Assembly (NCBI GenBank): GCA_040830545.1
Contig: JBFOMB010000178.1
Location: 1-6,613, forward strand
Length of the DNA stretch: 6,613 nt
Direction of reading: 5' to 3'
Source: HXMU1420-2 sp040830545
GTDB taxonomy: Bacteria; Pseudomonadota; Alphaproteobacteria; Rhodobacterales; Rhodobacteraceae
Shown here: positions 1 through 5,969 of the stretch, in pieces
Layout of the letters: each line of letters opens with the position of its first letter
How positions within the stretch are numbered: position 1 is the first letter of the stretch
The notes under the pieces: model-generated
Databases searched by the model: none
What the model saw: only the letters and a program-made list of their open reading frames with translations
Told to the model about the DNA's origin: nothing
Position numbers and translations under genes: made by a program

Positions 1-368
1 AAGCGGAGCCGTCGCGGATCATCAACGACAAGATGCGGGCCGCGACGTCATCTGACACGGTTCGGTACAGGTGGCGCACGGGGAAACACTCCAGACAACT
101 GCGGTCCACATGGACAGATGCGTGGGAAAAACAGGGGCCAGACCCGTTGCCCATGCCGTTGCAATCCATGTTATCCGAACCCGCGCTGGGCACGGTCGAG
201 AAGCTGGCGCAGGGCGGTCATGAAGGTGCTGCGCAACTGGCCACATACTGGGTCGGGCAGGGGGTTGGATTGATGAACCAGGCCATGTCAGCGACTGCCG
301 TGGTACAGTCGTTCAAAGAGGACTATCTGACGGCCGTTGAGCGGCTGATGTCCACGGTGGAGGAGTAA
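1..368 (+). CDS. Nitronate monooxygenase-like flavoprotein, C-terminal fragment (5' end outside window)
   Basis: The reading frame is open from the first bases of the window (first full codon at 3) to a TAA at 366-368, giving the last 121 residues of a longer protein. Family features recognised are a TGK-x2-R-x-L-R-x3-T-x-A-W-E stretch, then a PLPMPLQ motif, then YWVGQGVGLMN near the C-terminus. This order is characteristic of the FMN-dependent nitronate monooxygenase / 2-nitropropane dioxygenase family, whose members oxidise alkyl nitronates or act as NAD(P)H:flavin oxidoreductases in the cytoplasm. The FMN-binding TIM-barrel core and the catalytic His would lie upstream of the window, so activity cannot be judged. 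The gene ends 3 nt before the next start, and its last codons contain that gene's Shine-Dalgarno sequence, which indicates co-transcription and probably translational coupling. An internal ATG at 33 is not the real start, because the homologous sequence continues upstream of it to the window edge. Confidence 0.85.
   Translation, partial: AEPSRIINDKMRAATSSDTVRYRWRTGKHSRQLRSTWTDAWEKQGPDPLPMPLQSMLSEPALGTVEKLAQGGHEGAAQLATYWVGQGVGLMNQAMSATAVVQSFKEDYLTAVERLMSTVEE
359..365 (+). promoter_or_regulatory. Ribosome binding site inside the end of the upstream gene
   Basis: GGAGGAG lies 6 nt before the ATG at 372 and is made of the final Glu codons of the nitronate monooxygenase-like gene. It fixes the start of the downstream gene and ties the translation of the two genes together. 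Confidence 0.8.
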
Positions 369-371
369 GCG

Positions 372-1160
372 ATGCAACAGGCCCAAGATTTCCTTGCAGA
401 ATCCGATGCGCTGGCCGCAATCCTGCAGGATTTGCCCGAAGCGGAGTGGAAACGGAAAACCCAGTTCAAGGATTGGACGATCAACGACGTGATCGTGCAT
501 CTCTATTTCTGGAACCGGGGCGCAGACAATTCGCTGGTCGATCCCGAGGCGTTTCAGGCCATGTTCGCGCGTCTGATGCCCGCGATGCAAAGCGGTTTGC
601 GGCCTTTCGAAAACGCCGAAGTGAGCGAGCGTGGGAGGGCGCTGTTTGATGCATGGCAGGGCCACTATCGCGACATGGCTGCGCGTTGGGCGGAAGCGGA
701 CCCCAAGACGCGGGTGAAATGGGCAGGACCGGATATGTCGGTACGCTCGTCAATCAGCGCGCGGCAGATGGAAACCTGGGCGCACGGGCAAGAGGTATTT
801 GATCTGCTGGGGCAGGAACGTCAGGACGCGGACCGGATCAGCAACGTGGTGATGTTGGGTGTGAATGCCTTTGGCTGGTCACACAAGGTGCATGGGCTGG
901 ACGTGCCCGACCATTTGCCAACACTGATGCTGACGGCACCGTCCGGGGCGGTCTGGACCTATGGCGAGGATGCGGAAAACCGGATTGAAGGGGCCGCGAC
1001 TGAGTTCTGTCAGGTGGTCACCCAGACCCGGAACATCGCGGATACGGGGTTGAAGGTCACAGGGCCCGTCGCAACACAATGGATGGCCAAGGCGCAGTGT
1101 TTTGCGGGTCCACCCGAAACACCACCCGCGCCGGGCGTGCGCCATGTGGTGACGCGCTGA
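372..1160 (+). CDS. TIGR03084-family putative metal-binding protein (DinB / maleylpyruvate isomerase-like fold)
   Basis: A 262-residue soluble protein with no signal peptide or membrane segment. The N-terminal half resembles the DinB-like four-helix bundle of mycothiol-dependent maleylpyruvate isomerase: DWTINDVIVHL with His43, then METWAHGQEVFD with Glu134 and His138. These three match the His...Glu-x3-His metal ligands known from that family, so a bound divalent metal (zinc in the characterised isomerase) is predicted. The C-terminal half has the TIGR03084 pattern: LTAPSGAVWTYGED at about 188-201, FCQVVTQTRNIADTGL at about 213-228, and AQCFAGPP near residue 244. The function of TIGR03084 is not established; thiol-dependent isomerase or transferase activity is a family-level guess. 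The start is supported by GGAGGAG 6 nt upstream. It lies 3 nt after the nitronate monooxygenase-like gene and converges on the transporter/CoA-ligase operon, which hints at a shared catabolic context. Family assignment is firm; biochemical role is unknown. Confidence 0.85.
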   Translation: MQQAQDFLAESDALAAILQDLPEAEWKRKTQFKDWTINDVIVHLYFWNRGADNSLVDPEAFQAMFARLMPAMQSGLRPFENAEVSERGRALFDAWQGHYRDMAARWAEADPKTRVKWAGPDMSVRSSISARQMETWAHGQEVFDLLGQERQDADRISNVVMLGVNAFGWSHKVHGLDVPDHLPTLMLTAPSGAVWTYGEDAENRIEGAATEFCQVVTQTRNIADTGLKVTGPVATQWMAKAQCFAGPPETPPAPGVRHVVTR

Positions 1161-1190
1161 ATTCAGCGAAACTCTATGTGGTAGACGGGA

Positions 1191-1212
1191 CAAGCCGTTT
1201 CGAAACGGCTTG
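1191..1212. repeat. Inverted repeat unit 1 (22-bp perfect palindrome)
   Basis: The half-site CAAGCCGTTTC is followed directly by its exact reverse complement, with TTTCGAAA at the centre. It is the first hairpin met by transcription leaving the plus-strand genes, 30 nt after their last stop codon. The plus strand continues into an A-run rather than a T-run, so on that strand it lacks the classical intrinsic terminator tail. Confidence 0.9.
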
Positions 1213-1237
1213 AAAAAAGCGCGTTGGAACGCGCTTT
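1213..1237 (-). terminator. Intrinsic terminator of the transporter/CoA-ligase operon (inverted repeat unit 2)
   Basis: Read on the minus strand, this is a 10-bp perfect stem (arms AAAGCGCGTT and AACGCGCTTT, two-base centre) followed by more Ts, giving a run of six Ts at 1218-1213. A GC-rich hairpin plus T-run is a canonical Rho-independent terminator. It lies 67 nt beyond the stop codon of the substrate-binding protein gene, the last gene of that operon. On the plus strand the stem is followed only by TTTC, so termination should be weaker in that direction. Confidence 0.75.
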
Positions 1238-1239
1238 CA

Positions 1240-1259
1240 ACGCGGTTTTCAAACCGCGT
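1240..1259. repeat. Inverted repeat unit 3
   Basis: Nine-base arms ACGCGGTTT and AAACCGCGT flank the two-base centre TC. It starts 2 bp after unit 2 and ends 2 bp before unit 4. There is no T-run on either side, so by itself it is a hairpin without an obvious terminator tail. Confidence 0.85.
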
Positions 1260-1261
1260 GA

Positions 1262-1285
1262 CCAAGGCCTTTCGAAAGGCCTTGG
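1262..1285. repeat. Inverted repeat unit 4 (24-bp perfect palindrome)
   Basis: The half-site CCAAGGCCTTTC is followed directly by its exact reverse complement, giving the same TTTCGAAA centre as unit 1. It is the first hairpin met by transcripts from the minus-strand operon, 18 nt after the stop codon at 1304-1306, and the last met by plus-strand read-through. Confidence 0.9.
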
Positions 1286-1303
1286 CCGGTTTCAGTCAAA
1301 CGA

Positions 1304-2473
1304 TCAGCTGCCGCCTGCCAGTGCGTCGGTTTCCCCAACCACTCCCCAGCTGCCGCCTTCGATCTTGGAGATGAAGATCTGCGATGAACCCAGGTGATCC
1401 GCACCGAAATCAATGGATGCGCCCATGATTTCGTCCTCGAACTTAAGGCCCTCAAGCGCCGCGATGAAGCTTGCGGTTGTCAGGTCAGGTCCAGCGGCCT
1501 CCAGCGCAAGCACAATCGTTTCCGCGCCGGAACGGCCCAGCAGCGCACCAGTGCCTGGCAGCGCTTCACCTGTGGCTTCGTTGTACTTTTTCACGAACTC
1601 CGCAGCGACCGGGTTGCTCAGGCGTGCTTCCAAATCCTGCCAGCCAGCAGCCGCATAGAACCCTTCGGTCACGCCACCCGGAACCTTGGCAATTGCGGTG
1701 TGGAAGGCCGCAGATGAGCCCAGGAACTTCACGTCTTCCCAACCCAATTTCTTGGCCGTCGCAACCGCGGTGATAACGCCACGGATCGACAACGCGATCG
1801 GGATCAGGTCACAGCCTTCGCCCTTGAGCTTGGTCAGCGCGCCAACGTAATCCGTTTCGTCCGGCTTGTGCGTGGTCTCGGCAGCATAGGTCAGGCCCAA
1901 AGCCTCGGCTTCGTCCTTGGCGCCGAGTGCGATTTCCTTGCCAAAGTCCGACGCGATGTACATCGGGCATACGGTGGTCGACCCTTCATTTTCGTGCATA
2001 TACCGCACGCCAGCGCGCAGCTGATCATAGTAGGATGAGAACCCGGCAAATTTCAGATCAATCGGGTCTTCCAGCATCTGACGCGCAGCGGACAGCGGGT
2101 TGAAGTTCGGGATGTTCTTGGCTTCCTGCAGCTTGAACGCCGCGATGTTGTGGGGTGTGCCCAGCGACATGAACATCGCAAAGATCTTGTCGCGGTTGAT
2201 CAGCTTGTTCGCGGCCTGCACCGCCTTGGGCACCTGATACCCGGTGTCCTCGACGATCAGCTTGATCTGACGCCCATGCACACCGCCATTGGCATTCACC
2301 TCGTCGAAATAAAGCTGCGCGGCTTGCATCGCAGGTGCACCAAAGGCCGCGAACGGGCCGGACAGGTCATTGTGGCTGCCTAGGACAATTTCGGTGTCCG
2401 TAACACCCTGTTCGGCCATCGCTGGCAGGGCCGACATGGCCATTGCGGCAGCGGTCATCATCAGTTTCTTCAT
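1304..2473 (-). CDS. Periplasmic substrate-binding protein of a branched-chain amino acid (HAAT/Liv)-type ABC transporter
   Basis: A 389-residue secreted protein. Residues 1-20 form a Sec signal peptide (MKK start, Ala/Met-rich core, AMA before Glu21 as the likely cleavage site). The mature part begins GVTDTEIVLGSHNDLSGPFA, the standard opening of type I periplasmic binding proteins (Peripla_BP_6). It continues with AAQLYFDEVNANGGVHGR and IKLIVEDTGYQ, then a second lobe containing YIASDFGKE and TDYVGALTKLK. Family members bind amino acids, amides, urea, or aliphatic and aromatic acids and deliver them to a LivHM-type permease. Here the adjacent CoA ligase makes a carboxylic acid the better guess, but specificity cannot be read from the sequence. 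The mature protein has two cysteines, Cys169 and Cys221, which could form a disulfide. It is the last gene of the operon, 31 nt after the CoA ligase. The start is supported by GGGAGGA 5 nt upstream. Confidence 0.9.
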   Translation of the reverse strand: MKKLMMTAAAMAMSALPAMAEQGVTDTEIVLGSHNDLSGPFAAFGAPAMQAAQLYFDEVNANGGVHGRQIKLIVEDTGYQVPKAVQAANKLINRDKIFAMFMSLGTPHNIAAFKLQEAKNIPNFNPLSAARQMLEDPIDLKFAGFSSYYDQLRAGVRYMHENEGSTTVCPMYIASDFGKEIALGAKDEAEALGLTYAAETTHKPDETDYVGALTKLKGEGCDLIPIALSIRGVITAVATAKKLGWEDVKFLGSSAAFHTAIAKVPGGVTEGFYAAAGWQDLEARLSNPVAAEFVKKYNEATGEALPGTGALLGRSGAETIVLALEAAGPDLTTASFIAALEGLKFEDEIMGASIDFGADHLGSSQIFISKIEGGSWGVVGETDALAGGS

Positions 2474-2478
2474 CTGGG

Positions 2479-2485
2479 TCCTCCC
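2479..2485 (-). promoter_or_regulatory. Ribosome binding site of the substrate-binding protein gene
   Basis: GGGAGGA on the minus strand, 5 nt before the ATG at 2473, within the 31-nt gap after the CoA ligase gene. The gap is too short for a convincing separate promoter and contains no hairpin terminator. Confidence 0.8.
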
Positions 2486-2504
2486 TATGGACTGATTTGA
2501 CGCC

Positions 2505-4352
2505 TCAGGCGGCGTACATGCTGTCTATGAGCGCTTTGTGTTTCTGTTCCACAAAGCTGCGCTTGAGCTTCATGGTTGGGGTCAGTTCATCGTCCTCCGC
2601 CGTCAGCAGAATGTCGATCAGGCGGAAATCCTTGATCTGTTCAACGCGGGCGAATTCCTTGTTCACTGCGTCGATTTCGGTTTTGACCAGTTCCTGCACC
2701 TCGGTCGCCGCACAGAGTGAGGCGAAGTCCGAGAACGGAACAGCCCGGTCCTGCGCGTATTTCTCGACATTTTCCTGGTCAATCATGACAAGACAGGAGA
2801 GGAATTTTCGCCCGTCCCCGATGATCACTGCATCCGAGATAAAGGGCGAGAACTTCAACCGGCTTTCGATCTCTGCCGGAGTGATGTTTTTGCCGCCCGC
2901 AGTGATGATGATGTCCTTGATCCGCCCGGTGATGGTCAATGCCCCATCATTTCCAATCCGTCCCACGTCACCCGTGTGCAGCCACCCGTCGCGGATGGTT
3001 TCGGCGGTTTTTTCAGGTTTGTTCCAATAGCCCTGGAAGACATGCCCACCCTGAACCAGGATTTCACCTTCGGGCGAAATCTTCACGTCGGTTCCTGGCA
3101 CAGGCATTCCAACCGTGCCGTAGTTGTTTTCATCCCGCTGGTTGAACGTCGCGATGCCAGAGGTTTCGGTTGCGCCGTACCCTTCCAGCACAGGCACGCC
3201 GATGGCTGCGAACCAACGCAGCAGATCAGGCGAGATCGGAGCCGCACCGGTTCCCCCGCGTCTGATCCGATCCATGCCCAGCATGCGGCGCAGGTTCTTC
3301 AAAACCAGCGCTTCCCAGATGCGATAGCGGGTCAGCAACGCGGACGGGACGGGTTTACCTGCCTCTTCCAACTGCTGCTTGGCCATGCCGGTTTTGATCG
3401 CCTGATCCAGTGCCCAGCGACCAATAGGCGTTGCTTCGGCCCGCGTGATCTGAATACGCGAATAGATCTTTTCCCAAACGCGCGGCACGGCGACAAAGGT
3501 ATGCGGGCTGACCTCTTGCAGGTTTTCGAACACCGTTTCGGCGCTTTCGGAGAAGTTCACCGTCACGCCGCTCGCCAATTGCGCATAGGTTGAAACCAAC
3601 CGTTCCAGCACGTGGCACAACGGCAGGAAACACAGCTGTTCGTCGTTCTCGAACACCTCCAGCGCAGGCATCGCTGCGGCCATTTGAAAGATCATGTTCG
3701 AATGGCTGATCATCGCGCCTTTGGGCGGGCCCGTGGTGCCCGAGGTGTAGACCAACATCGCGATGTCATCCGGGCTGGCCTTGGCAATCTCGGCCTCGAA
3801 CCGCTGCGGGTCTTCCCGTACGGCCTGTTGGCCCATCGCGATCAGGTCGTCAAAGAACATGACCATCGGGTCCGAGAAATCGCGCAGACCATCCCGGTCC
3901 AGCACAACGACCTTTGTCAGGGTCGGCATTTCGTCCCGCACTTCCAGCCACTTGTCGAGCTGCTCGTCGTTTTCCAGGAACAGCACAATCGTGCCGCTGT
4001 CGTTGACCAGATATTTCAGCTGCGCGGCGCTGTCCGTGGTGTAGACTCCGTTGGTGATGCCACCCATCGCGACAATCGCCATGTCCGCATAAAGCCACTC
4101 GCGCCGGTCCTCGGACAGGATCGAAACCACCTGTCCGCGTTCCACGCCCAGCTTGGCCAATGCCAGTCCGATCCATTGCGCGTGGTTCCAGTATTCGTCC
4201 CAGGTGTAGGATTTCCAGATCCCCAAGTCCTTTTCCCGGTGAGCGGTCTGCTTGCTGTGCTTTTTGCAGCGATTGGCAAACAGTTCGGGAACGGTCCGGC
4301 AGCCGTCAAACTGTGTCAGGTCAAGGGTCGCGGGTGCAGCGCCATCCGGCAT
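2505..4352 (-). CDS. AMP-forming long-chain-type acyl-CoA synthetase linked to a Liv-type transporter
   Basis: A 615-residue cytoplasmic ANL-superfamily enzyme that activates a carboxylic acid with ATP to an acyl-adenylate and then transfers it to CoA. All hallmark motifs are intact: P-loop YTSGTTGPPKG (202-212), GGTGAAP (366-372), GYGATETSG (391-399), the ribose-binding Asp462 in HTGD, the hinge region GRIKD around 476-480, TAGGKNITPAEIE (484-496), and catalytic Lys595 in PTMKLKR. Length and the LPLCHVLER and AVPRVWEKI stretches place it with long-chain/bubblegum-type ligases rather than acetyl-CoA or benzoate ligases; chain length or aromatic preference is not determinable. The start at 4352 is chosen because GGGAGGA lies 6 nt upstream. 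A longer frame from 4427 would overlap the ATPase gene by 62 nt and add residues outside the family core. It sits between the livF-type ATPase (13 nt) and the binding protein (31 nt), so ligase and transporter are made together, consistent with import-coupled CoA activation. Confidence 0.92.
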   Translation of the reverse strand: MPDGAAPATLDLTQFDGCRTVPELFANRCKKHSKQTAHREKDLGIWKSYTWDEYWNHAQWIGLALAKLGVERGQVVSILSEDRREWLYADMAIVAMGGITNGVYTTDSAAQLKYLVNDSGTIVLFLENDEQLDKWLEVRDEMPTLTKVVVLDRDGLRDFSDPMVMFFDDLIAMGQQAVREDPQRFEAEIAKASPDDIAMLVYTSGTTGPPKGAMISHSNMIFQMAAAMPALEVFENDEQLCFLPLCHVLERLVSTYAQLASGVTVNFSESAETVFENLQEVSPHTFVAVPRVWEKIYSRIQITRAEATPIGRWALDQAIKTGMAKQQLEEAGKPVPSALLTRYRIWEALVLKNLRRMLGMDRIRRGGTGAAPISPDLLRWFAAIGVPVLEGYGATETSGIATFNQRDENNYGTVGMPVPGTDVKISPEGEILVQGGHVFQGYWNKPEKTAETIRDGWLHTGDVGRIGNDGALTITGRIKDIIITAGGKNITPAEIESRLKFSPFISDAVIIGDGRKFLSCLVMIDQENVEKYAQDRAVPFSDFASLCAATEVQELVKTEIDAVNKEFARVEQIKDFRLIDILLTAEDDELTPTMKLKRSFVEQKHKALIDSMYAA

Positions 4353-4358
4353 CTTGTA

Positions 4359-4365
4359 TCCTCCC
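4359..4365 (-). promoter_or_regulatory. Ribosome binding site that decides the CoA ligase start
   Basis: GGGAGGA on the minus strand, immediately after the TAA of the livF-type gene (4366-4368) and 6 nt before the ATG at 4352. It resembles the site of the binding protein gene and argues for the 615-residue form over the 75-nt longer frame. Confidence 0.85.
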
Positions 4366-5139
4366 TTATCGCCACGTCTTGCGGCGTTTCCAGCGTTTCT
4401 GGCCACGCTGAGTTTCACCTGTGACACCCAGATAGAACTCCTGAATGTCCTCGGAGGCCAGTAATTTCTGGGCCTCTCCTGCCATCACGATCCGGCCAAT
4501 TTCCAGAACATAGCCATAGTCAGCCACATTCAGCGCGACATTGGCGTTCTGTTCAACCAACATCATGGTGACACCCATTTCCTTGTTCAGGCGACGGATG
4601 ATAGCGAAGATTTCTTTGATCAGCAGCGGCGACAGGCCGAGGCTGGGTTCGTCCAGCAGCATGACACGAGGTTTGGTCATCAACCCGCGCCCAATGGCCA
4701 GCATCTGCTGCTGACCGCCCGACAATGTACCGGCCTGTTGATCGCGCCGTTCGCCCAGGATCGGGAAATAGTCATAGACCATTTCAATATCGGACTGGAT
4801 GCCGGACGTGTCGTTGCGGGTGTAAGCCCCCATGGTCAGGTTCTCAGCAACTGTCAGGAACGGAAACACCTCGCGCCCTTCAGGTACATGGGCGACACCT
4901 GCGCGCACGATGCGGTCAGGGTCCTGTTTCTGGATCGGTTTCCCGTCCAGCAGAATGTCGCCCTTTTCCGGGTCCATCACGCCGGAAATTGTTTTCAGCA
5001 GGGTGGATTTGCCCGCACCGTTCGCGCCCAGGATGGTGGCGATTTGCCCCTCCTGAACCTGCAGCGACACGCCGCGCAGCGCCATGATCGGCCCGTAAAA
5101 GGTTTCTAGGTTGTTGATTTCGAGGACCGGTTTGCTCAT
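4366..5139 (-). CDS. LivF-type ABC transporter ATP-binding protein with basic C-terminal tail
   Basis: A 257-residue ATPase of the branched-chain amino acid/HAAT transporter family; it powers uptake as a heterodimer with the LivG-type subunit at the inner membrane. Visible motifs are Walker A GANGAGKST (38-46), PEGREVFPFLTVAENL (86-101), signature LSGGQQQ (139-145), Walker B VMLLDEPSLGL (159-169) and LVEQNA (194-199). The last carries Gln in place of the switch His, which is normal for LivF proteins. Ordinary LivF proteins end soon after the YLG motif (236-238). This one continues for 19 residues ending KRWKRRKTWR, a strongly basic tail. From memory, similar tails occur in LivF relatives that sit beside acyl-CoA synthetase genes; this is not verified here. 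Its ATG overlaps the TGA of the LivG-type gene by 4 nt (ATGA), so translation is coupled; GGAGGAGGA lies just upstream, inside livG. Confidence 0.93.
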   Translation of the reverse strand: MSKPVLEINNLETFYGPIMALRGVSLQVQEGQIATILGANGAGKSTLLKTISGVMDPEKGDILLDGKPIQKQDPDRIVRAGVAHVPEGREVFPFLTVAENLTMGAYTRNDTSGIQSDIEMVYDYFPILGERRDQQAGTLSGGQQQMLAIGRGLMTKPRVMLLDEPSLGLSPLLIKEIFAIIRRLNKEMGVTMMLVEQNANVALNVADYGYVLEIGRIVMAGEAQKLLASEDIQEFYLGVTGETQRGQKRWKRRKTWR

Positions 5140-5906
5140 GCGTCCTCCTCCACGCCCAGATAGGCGGCAATGACATCCGGGTGGCTTTGCACTTCGGCAG
5201 CGGTGCCAAAGGCCAGCGACTTGCCGTCAGCCAGCGCGAGAACCCGGTCGGACACTTGGTTAACAAGGCTCATATCGTGTTCGACCATCAGGATGGTGAT
5301 ACCCAGATCCTTCTGCATATCCTCGATCCAGAAGGCCATGTCCTGGGTTTCTTCGACTGAAAGCCCTGAGGCCGGTTCATCCAGCAACAGCAACCGCGGG
5401 TCCGAGGCGAGGCCACGCGCGATCTCCACCACCTTGCGCACGCCGTAAGGCAGGCCGGCGATCATCTTGTCGCGGTAAGGCTGCAGGTCGAGGAAGTCGA
5501 TCACCTGCTCGGCCTTTTCGCGCATGGCATGTTCTTCGCGCCGTGTGCCGGGCAGGAAGAACGCGTCAGACAGCCAGTGCGATGTGCGGCGTGAATGTTG
5601 GCCAACCAGCAGGTTGTGCATGACGGTGGAATGTTCGAACAGTTCGATGTTCTGGAAGGTGCGTGCAATGCCCAGCGGCGCGATCTGGTCGGGCCGCAGG
5701 TTGGTGATGTCCTTGCCATCGAAGCTGACCGTGCCGGAGGTCGCGTTGTAGATGCGGCTGATCAGGTTGAAGATGGTGGATTTGCCAGCGCCGTTTGGGC
5801 CGACAATGGTGAACACCTCGCCAGGTTCCACATCGAAACTGACCTGATCAACGGCCTTCACACCGCCAAATGAAATTGAGAGGTCCCGGACAGAGAGTAA
5901 GGTCAT
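5136..5906 (-). CDS. LivG-type ABC transporter ATP-binding protein
   Basis: A 256-residue ATPase, partner of the LivF-type subunit. Motifs in order are LSISFGGVKAV (9-19), Walker A GPNGAGKST (36-44), ARTFQNIELF (81-90, Q-loop Gln85), the LivG-style signature LPYGVRK (152-158) in place of LSGGQ, Walker B LLLLDEPASGL (172-182) and the switch His210 in VEHDM. The long insert between the Q-loop and the signature (about 100-150) and the LPYG signature distinguish LivG from LivF. The start at 5906 is preferred because GGAGGG lies 6 nt upstream and the family core begins here (MTLLSVRDLSISFGG). A frame opening with TTG at 5993 would add 29 Arg-rich residues with no family resemblance. It lies 91 nt after the permease gene and overlaps the LivF-type gene by 4 nt. 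Confidence 0.93.
   Translation of the reverse strand: MTLLSVRDLSISFGGVKAVDQVSFDVEPGEVFTIVGPNGAGKSTIFNLISRIYNATSGTVSFDGKDITNLRPDQIAPLGIARTFQNIELFEHSTVMHNLLVGQHSRRTSHWLSDAFFLPGTRREEHAMREKAEQVIDFLDLQPYRDKMIAGLPYGVRKVVEIARGLASDPRLLLLDEPASGLSVEETQDMAFWIEDMQKDLGITILMVEHDMSLVNQVSDRVLALADGKSLAFGTAAEVQSHPDVIAAYLGVEEDA
5143..5151 (-). promoter_or_regulatory. Ribosome binding site of the LivF-type gene, inside livG
   Basis: GGAGGAGGA on the minus strand is formed by the last Glu-Glu-Asp codons of the LivG-type gene; the GGAGG at 5151-5147 is 7 nt from the ATG at 5139. Together with the ATGA stop/start overlap it points to translational coupling and matched amounts of the two ATPases. Confidence 0.75.
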
Positions 5907-5912
5907 GTCCCG

Positions 5913-5918
5913 CCCTCC
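5913..5918 (-). promoter_or_regulatory. Ribosome binding site of the LivG-type gene
   Basis: GGAGGG on the minus strand, 6 nt before the ATG at 5906. It supports the shorter start of the LivG-type gene. Confidence 0.75.
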
Positions 5919-5922
5919 AAAA

Positions 5923-5969
5923 CGGACGCTCGGCGGTCCCGGACGGTCCCTTCTCGCGAGGAGCGCCCG
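5923..5969 (-). other. Possible RNA hairpin in the livM-livG gap
   Basis: The 91-nt stretch at 5907-5997 is the only sizeable gap in the operon. On the minus strand, CGGGCGCTC (5969-5961) can pair with GAGCGTCCG (5931-5923) as nine base pairs with one G-T wobble around a 29-nt loop. The loop contains a small GTC/GAC stem. It ends 4 nt before the LivG Shine-Dalgarno. No T-run follows, so it is not an intrinsic terminator; a processing or mRNA-stability role is possible. GC-rich sequence can make such pairings by chance. Confidence 0.35.

Larger units (their letters stand above)
1191..1285. repeat. Tandem array of four perfect inverted repeats between convergent genes
   Basis: Four self-complementary units fill 88 of these 95 bp: 1191-1212 (22 bp, no spacer), 1216-1237 (10-bp arms, GG centre), 1240-1259 (9-bp arms, TC centre) and 1262-1285 (24 bp, no spacer). 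The gaps between them are only 3, 2 and 2 bp. Arms differ from unit to unit (CAAGCCGTTTC, AAAGCGCGTT, ACGCGGTTT, CCAAGGCCTTTC), yet each is matched without mismatch. All share a GC-rich middle and a TT or TTT next to the centre. The array sits between the stop codons of two converging genes (1160 and 1304), so the simplest reading is a bidirectional transcription-termination or 3'-end protection zone. The number of hairpins exceeds what one terminator needs. Confidence 0.9.

Noticed and set aside
288..665. 125-codon minus-strand open frame across the nitronate monooxygenase-like and TIGR03084 genes
   Set aside because: It spans the junction of two well-supported plus-strand genes in antisense and has no recognisable domain.
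1161..1190. Search for a promoter or small gene between the TIGR03084 stop and the palindromes
   Set aside because: No convincing -35/-10 pair, ribosome binding site or open frame was seen in these 30 bases.
1191..1285. Palindrome array read as a CRISPR, integron attC or phage attachment site
   Set aside because: There are no identical repeats separated by unique spacers, no cas genes or integrase, and no flanking direct repeats; the units differ in arm sequence and nearly abut.
1289..1301. Small GTTT/AAAC stem just after the binding protein stop codon
   Set aside because: A four-base A/T-rich stem with a 5-nt loop is too weak to support as a feature beside the strong hairpins of the array.
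2976..3593. 205-codon open frame on the plus strand opposite the CoA ligase
   Set aside because: It is a reverse-strand shadow of the ligase with no family resemblance and no convincing ribosome binding site.
3612..4424. 270-codon open frame on the plus strand opposite the CoA ligase and the end of the LivF-type gene
   Set aside because: It is antisense to genes with complete family motifs, has low-complexity His/Arg-rich composition typical of GC-rich shadow frames, and shows no recognisable domain.
4353..4427. Longer CoA ligase frame starting at the ATG at 4427
   Set aside because: It would overlap the LivF-type gene by 62 nt, adds 25 residues that do not resemble the family, and ignores the strong GGGAGGA 6 nt before the ATG at 4352.
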